Origin: Bacteroidetes bacterium HGW-Bacteroidetes-1
GTDB lineage: Bacteria; Bacteroidota; Bacteroidia; Bacteroidales; F082
Assembly (NCBI GenBank): GCA_002842755.1
Contig: PHDU01000017.1
Location: forward strand, 1-57,445
Direction of reading: 5' to 3'
DNA length: 57,445 bases
Shown here: piece by piece, positions 51,915 through 57,445 of the stretch
How positions within the stretch are numbered: position 1 is the first letter of the stretch
Layout: every line of letters begins with the position of its first letter
Translations under genes and position numbers: made by a program
Notes under the pieces: generated by a model
What the model saw: only the letters and a program-made list of their open reading frames with translations
Database searches by the model: none
Told to the model about the DNA's origin: nothing

Positions 51915-53813
51915 TCAATCTATCAACAACATTCTGTTGTCAGACCTGTTACTATCCGGTATAAGTGTATTTCCGAGTTGCACTTCCTGAATATATTTTC
52001 CTTCAGGACCTTCAATAATTATAGAAGATTCGTTGTTACTCCAGACAGAGGAAGGAAAATTCATAACTTGTTTTGTCCCATCAGTAAATAATAATTCCAA
52101 ATATACAGGAAGTGGCAATCCACCCTTATTTTCAACCACAATTTTACGGTCGGTCGTAATTTTTCTTATTGCCATATCAGGATAAGCGTTTTCAAAAAAC
52201 CATGGTTTGAAAAACCATTGTAAGTCCTGATCAGCAGCTAATTCAAAAATCCGGAAAAAATCCGAAGGAACAGGATGTTTGCCTTGCCAACGATTCATAT
52301 AAGTTGTTAGTGCATATTTGAATACATCTTCACCCAAAGCATCCTCCAGAAAATAATAGGCAACTGCAGGCCGCGAATAGGAAGCAAGTCGTAACGAGGA
52401 ATAATTTGCCCCAAGGAGGTAATTAGGCACCATTGGTGGAATGTCTGTTTCACTTCCTGCGGCATTTTCATATGAAGCAATTGTACGTTCAAGATATTTA
52501 TATTCAGGGAATAAACTATCAACCAATGCATGAGGCCAAAGTGTCACCCAACCTTCATCCATCCAGGCATATTTTTTTTCATTGGTTCCCATGAAGAAAG
52601 GCATATAAGAATGTGCAATCTCATGAAATGTGAGACCCAAAAGATTGCTTAACTCGTCTGGAGCTCCATTATTGGCCATCATAGGCGTTTCCATTCCTCC
52701 GGATTTTTTGCCGCTACAAAATGTAGTCATTTTTGGGTATGGGAAAGGAATTCCCGGCATTACATGTGACATATAATTGATGCTCATTCGACTGTACTCA
52801 GCAACATTCTCATAATGAGGTACTCCTACCGGATAAACTGCATCAATTCGTATTCTGCGACCTGTTGTTGAGTCTATCTCAAGACCAACAGCATCCCATA
52901 ACATTCCTATCCCTGCCCCAAAACTAAAATCCGTTGCATTTTCTGCTTTAAAATGCCATGTTTGATTGGTTTTATTCTTTAAAACCATGTTCCTCTTGTA
53001 ATCCTCATCCTTTATTATGTGGCTTACTTCATCTCTTTCCTTTGCTTCGTGGAAACGAGAGACAACCTGAGGGTGTAAGACTTCTTCAGGATTTTGCAAT
53101 AATCCCGTAGCCCAGACAACAAAATCATTGGGCACATTCAATTGAACGTCAAAATTGCTGAAATCATTATAAAATTCAACACTGCCATTGTAAGAAATCA
53201 TATCCCAACCATCGATATCATCATAAACAGCGATTTGAGGGAACCAATAGGCAATAAAAAAAGTGGAATCATTGTAGTTACCCATTCTTAAATTCCTTTT
53301 AGATGGTATCTTAACTGTCCATTCCAAAGAGATCAAAGCAGAATCATGCGGTAAAATGAAGTTGTCCAGATCAACTATCAATTTGGTGCCATTTCTACCA
53401 ACCTTCTTTCTGTTTGTAACATCAATTTCCAGTTCATCAACTTTCATTTTTTTGATTTGCATACCGTCATGAAGGTCAGCGGTACCCATGTCCCAATCGC
53501 GGCTGTTTCCTTTCCTGAAAATATCCTGATACAAGTTGAATACAATTCTTTCCAAGGTATCGGGACTATTGTTAAAGTAATAAATTTTAGCAGTTCCATC
53601 AATGCTCTTTTCAGCAGATTGGAGAGTTGCACTGATATAGTAATCAGATGAATTCTGCCAGTAATTTACAGCCGGTAAACCCATGGCAGATCTCGTTTGT
53701 TCTGCAAAAGTTTTTTGAATTGTTCTTGAAAAATAATAGGAATCCTGTTGACCTTGTATCGTTAATATAAAAGCAAACAAAATAATGGAGATGATAAAAA
53801 ATGGTTTTTGCAT
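51915..53813 (-). CDS. M1-family metallopeptidase (aminopeptidase N-like), secreted
   Basis: A 632-residue exported metallopeptidase. Signal peptide about 1-21 (FFIISIILFAFILTIQG). Residues about 55-290 are the beta-sandwich N-terminal domain. The zinc site is HEIAH (His397, Glu398, His401) with Glu420 in WMDEGW, and the GAMEN exopeptidase motif reads GGMET (372-376), a change typical of a subset of M1 proteins that may differ in substrate. No sorting domain is seen at the end. It lies upstream of the S8 protease in the same direction (57 bases apart), so the two may be co-expressed to digest peptides. Confidence 0.9.
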   Translation of the reverse strand: MQKPFFIISIILFAFILTIQGQQDSYYFSRTIQKTFAEQTRSAMGLPAVNYWQNSSDYYISATLQSAEKSIDGTAKIYYFNNSPDTLERIVFNLYQDIFRKGNSRDWDMGTADLHDGMQIKKMKVDELEIDVTNRKKVGRNGTKLIVDLDNFILPHDSALISLEWTVKIPSKRNLRMGNYNDSTFFIAYWFPQIAVYDDIDGWDMISYNGSVEFYNDFSNFDVQLNVPNDFVVWATGLLQNPEEVLHPQVVSRFHEAKERDEVSHIIKDEDYKRNMVLKNKTNQTWHFKAENATDFSFGAGIGMLWDAVGLEIDSTTGRRIRIDAVYPVGVPHYENVAEYSRMSINYMSHVMPGIPFPYPKMTTFCSGKKSGGMETPMMANNGAPDELSNLLGLTFHEIAHSYMPFFMGTNEKKYAWMDEGWVTLWPHALVDSLFPEYKYLERTIASYENAAGSETDIPPMVPNYLLGANYSSLRLASYSRPAVAYYFLEDALGEDVFKYALTTYMNRWQGKHPVPSDFFRIFELAADQDLQWFFKPWFFENAYPDMAIRKITTDRKIVVENKGGLPLPVYLELLFTDGTKQVMNFPSSVWSNNESSIIIEGPEGKYIQEVQLGNTLIPDSNRSDNRMLLID

Positions 53814-53942
53814 AGAAAAAAATGCTTTAAAAAAGGTATAAATTTTATTTACTTAATAAAGTAGTAAAAGTAGCTATTTTGAAACATTTGGATCGTAAAA
53901 GGAATAGTTTTCTTTATTTTGCAAAGAATTAGCAAAACAAAG

Positions 53943-55301
53943 ATGGAGAGCATCAACCCTTTCACACTTGAAACATTAAACACTTATCCTGAACATAATC
54001 AAGGAAAGGTGCAAGAAATTTTAGACGCTTCAAACAGAGCGTATAACATTTGGAAAAAAATTGACATTGAAAAAAGAAGACGACTAAATCAAGCTCTTGC
54101 AGAGAATCTGAAACTCAATAAAACATCTTTTGCTTTACTCATAACCAATGAAATGGGTAAACCAATTCGGGAATCCATTGCCGAGATAGAGAAATGCATT
54201 TGGTTGTGTGAGCATTATGCACAGGAAACAACTCTCGATTTTTCTTCAAAAAAAATCCATACTGAAGCGAAAAGCGTGTTTGTAAGTTATGAACCTCTTG
54301 GCGTTTTATTTGCCATCATGCCATGGAATTTTCCATTCTGGCAGGTATTGCGATTTGCCATTCCTGCTTTAACAGCTGGAAATACAGTGATATTAAAACA
54401 TGCTCCAAATGTAACAGGTTGTGCTTTAGCCATTGAAAAATTGTTTTTATCATCAGGATTTACCAAAGATGCCTTTTCTGTAATAATTATACCTGCTGAA
54501 AGATCAGTAGAAATTATTTCCTCTCCTACTTTAAAAGGAGTAACACTCACAGGAAGTGAAAAAGCGGGTAAAGCTGTCGCTTCTTTGTGCGGAATGTATT
54601 TAAAAAAATGCGTTTTAGAGCTCGGAGGTTCCGATGCTTTTATCGTTTTCAATGATGCCGAACTAAATAACTGTTGTAAAGCCGGACTGAAATCCCGTAT
54701 GCTGAATTCAGGTCAGGTTTGCATTGCAGCAAAACGATTTATTGTTCATAATTCTATATATCAAGACTTTATATTATTTCAAAAGACAGCCATTGAAAAA
54801 TTGGTATTGGGAAATCCTTTGGAAGAAAATACCGACATTGGCCCAATGGCCCGACCAGATTTACTGAATCAGATTGAAAAACAAGTACTTGATTCAAAAA
54901 AAATGGGAGCACAAATTATTTGCGGTGGTGAAAGAAGTAAAATATATCCAAACGTTTTCAACCCTACTTTACTCTGTAATATAACGCCTGATATGCCAGT
55001 GTTTCTCGAAGAGACTTTCGGACCAGTGATGGCTGTAATTACTTTCGATTCGGAAGAAGAAGCGATAGAGATTGCCAATAATACACGTTTTGGACTGGGA
55101 GCCAGTATCTGGACAAAAGACAATTCATTGGTTGAAAGGATATTGCCTCGAATAGAAGCTGGGTCTGTATTTGTAAACAGTATGGTTAAAAGCGATCCCC
55201 GAACACCTTTCGGTGGAATTAAAAATTCAGGCTTTGGCAGGGAACTTACTTTTGATGGTGTTAAAGAATTTATGAATTTAAAAACCAACTGGATAGAATG
55301 A
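53943..55301 (+). CDS. Aldehyde dehydrogenase, succinate-semialdehyde dehydrogenase-like
   Basis: A 452-residue NAD(P)-dependent aldehyde dehydrogenase of the GabD/Sad type, which commonly oxidises succinate semialdehyde. Visible are [13 protein letters not shown], the glutamate in LELGGSDAF, the nucleophile cysteine in [21 protein letters not shown] and a terminal [14 protein letters not shown]. The ATG at 53943 is chosen as the conserved N-terminal part ([10 protein letters not shown]) begins there. The stop overlaps the trmD start as ATGA (55298-55301). Substrate could differ from succinate semialdehyde; with sucD at the far end of the window no pathway link is implied. Confidence 0.92.
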   Translation: MESINPFTLETLNTYPEHNQGKVQEILDASNRAYNIWKKIDIEKRRRLNQALAENLKLNKTSFALLITNEMGKPIRESIAEIEKCIWLCEHYAQETTLDFSSKKIHTEAKSVFVSYEPLGVLFAIMPWNFPFWQVLRFAIPALTAGNTVILKHAPNVTGCALAIEKLFLSSGFTKDAFSVIIIPAERSVEIISSPTLKGVTLTGSEKAGKAVASLCGMYLKKCVLELGGSDAFIVFNDAELNNCCKAGLKSRMLNSGQVCIAAKRFIVHNSIYQDFILFQKTAIEKLVLGNPLEENTDIGPMARPDLLNQIEKQVLDSKKMGAQIICGGERSKIYPNVFNPTLLCNITPDMPVFLEETFGPVMAVITFDSEEEAIEIANNTRFGLGASIWTKDNSLVERILPRIEAGSVFVNSMVKSDPRTPFGGIKNSGFGRELTFDGVKEFMNLKTNWIE

Positions 55302-55978
55302 TGCGGATCGATATCATTACAATTTTTCCTACAATGTTTGATGGGCCTTTTTCTGAATCCATCATAAAAAGGGGAATTCTCAAAGGACTGGTAGAAATCC
55401 ATCTCCATAACTTGCGCGACTACGCCCACAACAAACACCAGAAAGTAGATGATTATGCTTTTTCAGGCGGAGCTGGAATGGTGATGATGATTGAACCCAT
55501 CGATCTATGCATAAATACTTTAAAAAGTGAACGCAGATACGATGAAGTAATATATTTAAGCCCGGATGGTGAGCTACTCGAACAAAGCATTTGTAACCAG
55601 CTTTCTTTAATGGGAAATATGATTTTTCTTTGTGGACATTATAAAGGTATTGATGAGCGCATTCGTGAGCACCTTATAACCAAAGAAATTTCTATTGGCA
55701 ACTATGTTCTTTCAGGTGGTGAGCTTGCTGCTGCAGTACTCACTGACAGCTTGGTGAGATTAGTACCAGGCGTTTTAAATGATGAAACCTCTGCCCTATC
55801 TGATTCATTTCAGGATGGACTTGTTTCACCTCCGGTTTATACACGTCCACGTATTTTTAAAGGATGGGAAGTGCCGGAAATATTGCTTTCTGGAGATGAA
55901 AATAAAATTTCCGAATGGAAACATCAGCAAGCATTGGAGCGAACAACAAAGCGTCGACCGGGTTTTACAACTGAATGA
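55298..55978 (+). CDS. trmD: tRNA (guanine37-N1)-methyltransferase
   Basis: A 226-residue SPOUT enzyme making m1G37, which prevents +1 frameshifting. Motifs: [16 protein letters not shown] at the N-terminus, [43 protein letters not shown] and the C-terminal tRNA-binding [12 protein letters not shown]. All look intact. The first ATG (55298) overlaps the dehydrogenase stop; the second (55301) is an alternative. It precedes rplS by 204 bases, a pairing often seen in bacteria. Confidence 0.96.
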   Translation: MMRIDIITIFPTMFDGPFSESIIKRGILKGLVEIHLHNLRDYAHNKHQKVDDYAFSGGAGMVMMIEPIDLCINTLKSERRYDEVIYLSPDGELLEQSICNQLSLMGNMIFLCGHYKGIDERIREHLITKEISIGNYVLSGGELAAAVLTDSLVRLVPGVLNDETSALSDSFQDGLVSPPVYTRPRIFKGWEVPEILLSGDENKISEWKHQQALERTTKRRPGFTTE

Positions 55979-56129
55979 CAACAGAAAAATGTCCACATCG
56001 TCACAGTTTTGAAAAAAGAAATCTATTTATACCATCACCTTACATATTGATTTTCTGTGATTTAAAAAATGTCTCATCACCGAAATGAGAAAAAAATCAC
56101 AATACACTTTCGCTTTTAGAATAAAATTG

Positions 56130-56137
56130 TATATTTG
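56130..56137 (+). promoter_or_regulatory. -7 box for rplS
   Basis: TATATTTG fits TAnnTTTG, 45 bases before the rplS ATG. The region at -33 is only a weak match. Confidence 0.6.
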
Positions 56138-56182
56138 CACTCATTTTTGAGTTTAGCACGTCAATAAAATATCCAGTTTAAA

Positions 56183-56536
56183 ATGAGCAAGAACGCCTTT
56201 ATTCAGTTTGTAGAAGACCAAGTAAACATAAAAGAATTTCCCAAATTCAAAGCAGGTGATACCATTACGGTGACCTACAAAATTATTGAAGGAAATAAAG
56301 AACGTTTACAAAAATTTCAGGGAGTTGTCATTCAACGTGTTGGAAGCGGTCCAACAGCAACTTTTACAGTTAGAAAAATTTCAAATAATGTTGGTGTAGA
56401 AAGAATTTTCCCCATTTCATCACCCTTTATCGATGAAATTGAAGTCAATAAAAAGGGTAGAGTTAGAAGAGCCAGAATTTTCTATCTTAGAAACTTACGA
56501 GGCAAAAAGGCCAGAATCAAGGAAGCCCGTCGGTAA
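56183..56536 (+). CDS. rplS: 50S ribosomal protein L19
   Basis: A 117-residue ribosomal protein at the 30S-50S interface. It shows the usual [22 protein letters not shown] opening, [37 protein letters not shown] and the basic end [21 protein letters not shown]. Length and start agree with the family. Own promoter and terminator suggest a monocistronic transcript. Confidence 0.97.
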   Translation: MSKNAFIQFVEDQVNIKEFPKFKAGDTITVTYKIIEGNKERLQKFQGVVIQRVGSGPTATFTVRKISNNVGVERIFPISSPFIDEIEVNKKGRVRRARIFYLRNLRGKKARIKEARR

Positions 56537-56557
56537 TAGATGTAATTTTAAAAATTT

Positions 56558-56591
56558 AAGTCCTGATTTTCGAATCCGGACTTTTTTTTTT
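56558..56591 (+). terminator. Intrinsic terminator of rplS
   Basis: AAGTCC, a mismatch, GATT, a TTCG tetraloop, AATC, a mismatch and GGACTT (56558-56583), followed by a long T run. It ends just before the stop of the convergent rlmB gene and could serve both directions. Confidence 0.85.
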
Positions 56592-56594
56592 ACT

Positions 56595-57341
56595 TTATCT
56601 TCTTTGTCTTACAATCTCATAGCAAGCAATACCCGCTGCTACGGAGACATTAAGGGATTCAATGGTTCCTAGCATTGGCAGTTTCAGATGTGTATCTGCC
56701 ATTTTTAAATATGCTTCAGATATTCCGTTTTCTTCAGACCCCATGATAAGTGCAACTGGACCCGTTAAATCTGAATCCCAAAGTTCTCTGTCTGCCTTCT
56801 CAGTAATTGCGGCTATTCGGAGGCCACTAGCTTTCAAAAAGTCGATGGTTACCTTCAAGTTGTCTTCCCTACAGAGATTGATTCTATTTAATGCTCCTGC
56901 TGACGTTTTCACAGCGTCAGCATTGATCATTGCAGATCCTCTTGTTGGAACAAGAATTGCGTGCGCACCAGCTGCTTCAGCAGTACGTGCAATTGCACCA
57001 AAATTGCGAACATCTGTTATTTTATCCATGATAATAATAAACGGCAATTTTCCGGCGTCGAACAATATTGGAATCAATGATTCTATTTTTTGGTATAGCA
57101 CCGGAGAAAGAAAAGCAACAACTCCCTGATGGTTTTTACGTGTCAGTCGGTTGAGTTTTTCTTGTGGGACGGTTTGAATGGGCACTTCATGTAAACGCGC
57201 CAACCCAAGTAGCTCTCCAATTTGAGGTGATCGGGATCCACTTTGAACCAACACTTTTTCAATCTCTCTGCCTGATTTTAGAGCTTCGATGATAGGTCTG
57301 GTACCGAACAAAATGTCATTTCTTTCAATATCTGCAATCAT
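56595..57341 (-). CDS. rlmB: 23S rRNA (guanosine-2'-O-)-methyltransferase, RlmB/TrmH family
   Basis: A 248-residue SPOUT methyltransferase. An N-terminal L30e-like RNA-binding domain (DILFGTRPIIEALKSGREIEKV) precedes the knot: MDKITDVRNFGAIARTAEA with the catalytic arginine, GSEENGIS and LPMLGTIESLNVSVAAGIACYEIVRQ. Residues for SAM binding and catalysis are present. Convergent with rplS. RlmB modifies G2251; the broader TrmH group includes tRNA enzymes, so the exact target is likely but not certain. Confidence 0.92.
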   Translation of the reverse strand: MIADIERNDILFGTRPIIEALKSGREIEKVLVQSGSRSPQIGELLGLARLHEVPIQTVPQEKLNRLTRKNHQGVVAFLSPVLYQKIESLIPILFDAGKLPFIIIMDKITDVRNFGAIARTAEAAGAHAILVPTRGSAMINADAVKTSAGALNRINLCREDNLKVTIDFLKASGLRIAAITEKADRELWDSDLTGPVALIMGSEENGISEAYLKMADTHLKLPMLGTIESLNVSVAAGIACYEIVRQRR

Positions 57342-57445
57342 TATTTGGCATTGTTAATAAAGTATAGCTAAGTCATTATTCCATTTAAACATTAGGAGTT
57401 TTACTGAGTGAATCAACATATACTTTGCTTTTGTGTAACACTTGG

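Noticed and set aside
54869-55438. 189-codon open frame on the minus strand across the aldehyde dehydrogenase and trmD
   Set aside because: It is antisense to two well-conserved genes and its translation has no family resemblance.
56662-57129. 155-codon open frame on the plus strand within rlmB
   Set aside because: Antisense to a conserved methyltransferase; composition is a reflection of that gene.

Overview
The window is a low-G+C stretch of a Bacteroidota chromosome, probably from the Bacteroidales/Marinilabiliales side of the phylum. The case rests on repeated -7 boxes of the form TAnnTTTG (one with a full TTTG-N19-TAnnTTTG promoter), two secreted proteins with type IX secretion (T9SS) C-terminal sorting domains, FKBP lipoproteins, a DUF4251 protein, and the order mutL - rhomboid - rhomboid - endonuclease/exonuclease/phosphatase. 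I cannot place it to genus from sequence alone. Nearly all genes look intact; no rRNA, tRNA or CRISPR array is visible.

Layout. 1-470: the 5' end of an IS630-type transposase gene running off the left edge, then its promoter region. 471-6721 (minus strand): sucD, a lipoprotein amidohydrolase, an ABC uptake system of the iron-siderophore/cobalamin type (ATPase, permease, binding lipoprotein, with overlapping start/stop codons) and a GroES-fold protein. 6862-14060 (plus): a small membrane protein, mutL, two rhomboid proteases, an EEP-family hydrolase and uvrB. 14307-34658 (plus): a long exopolysaccharide locus with a stand-alone receiver, a priming sugar transferase fused to a pseudo-receiver, a short TolC-like outer-membrane protein, a Wzz/Wzc-like protein carrying a LysM domain, flippase and polymerase, seven glycosyltransferases (four forming a duplicated two-gene module), an acyltransferase, a FkbM methyltransferase, a T9SS-exported beta-helix protein and a zinc-ribbon methyltransferase. 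34655-37604: a hybrid histidine kinase whose start overlaps the last locus gene, plus a receiver protein. 37740-45836 (minus): a DUF4251 protein, dipeptidase E, a large helical secreted protein, three FKBP lipoproteins with 3, 2 and 1 FKBP-like domains, and a DHH phosphoesterase. 46065-50079: ndk, an XRE regulator, a 580-bp AT-rich spacer holding a cluster of TTACAnnTGTAA palindromes, and a TPR histidine kinase with its NarL-type regulator. 50188-53813 (minus): a T9SS subtilisin-like protease and an M1 metallopeptidase. 53943-57341: aldehyde dehydrogenase, trmD, rplS and rlmB.

How it works together (inference). The sugar transferase would load the first sugar on undecaprenyl phosphate, the glycosyltransferases extend and the FkbM methyltransferase and acyltransferase decorate it, Wzx and Wzy flip and polymerise, and the LysM/Wzz protein with the small TolC-like protein would couple export across the periplasm; no SLBB/Wza export protein is seen. 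Receivers at both ends and a translationally coupled hybrid kinase suggest phosphorelay control. The most unusual items are the pseudo-receiver/sugar transferase fusion, the LysM inside a Wzz-type protein, the short TolC-like protein in place of Wza, the FKBP domain series, and the operator-like array upstream of the TPR kinase.
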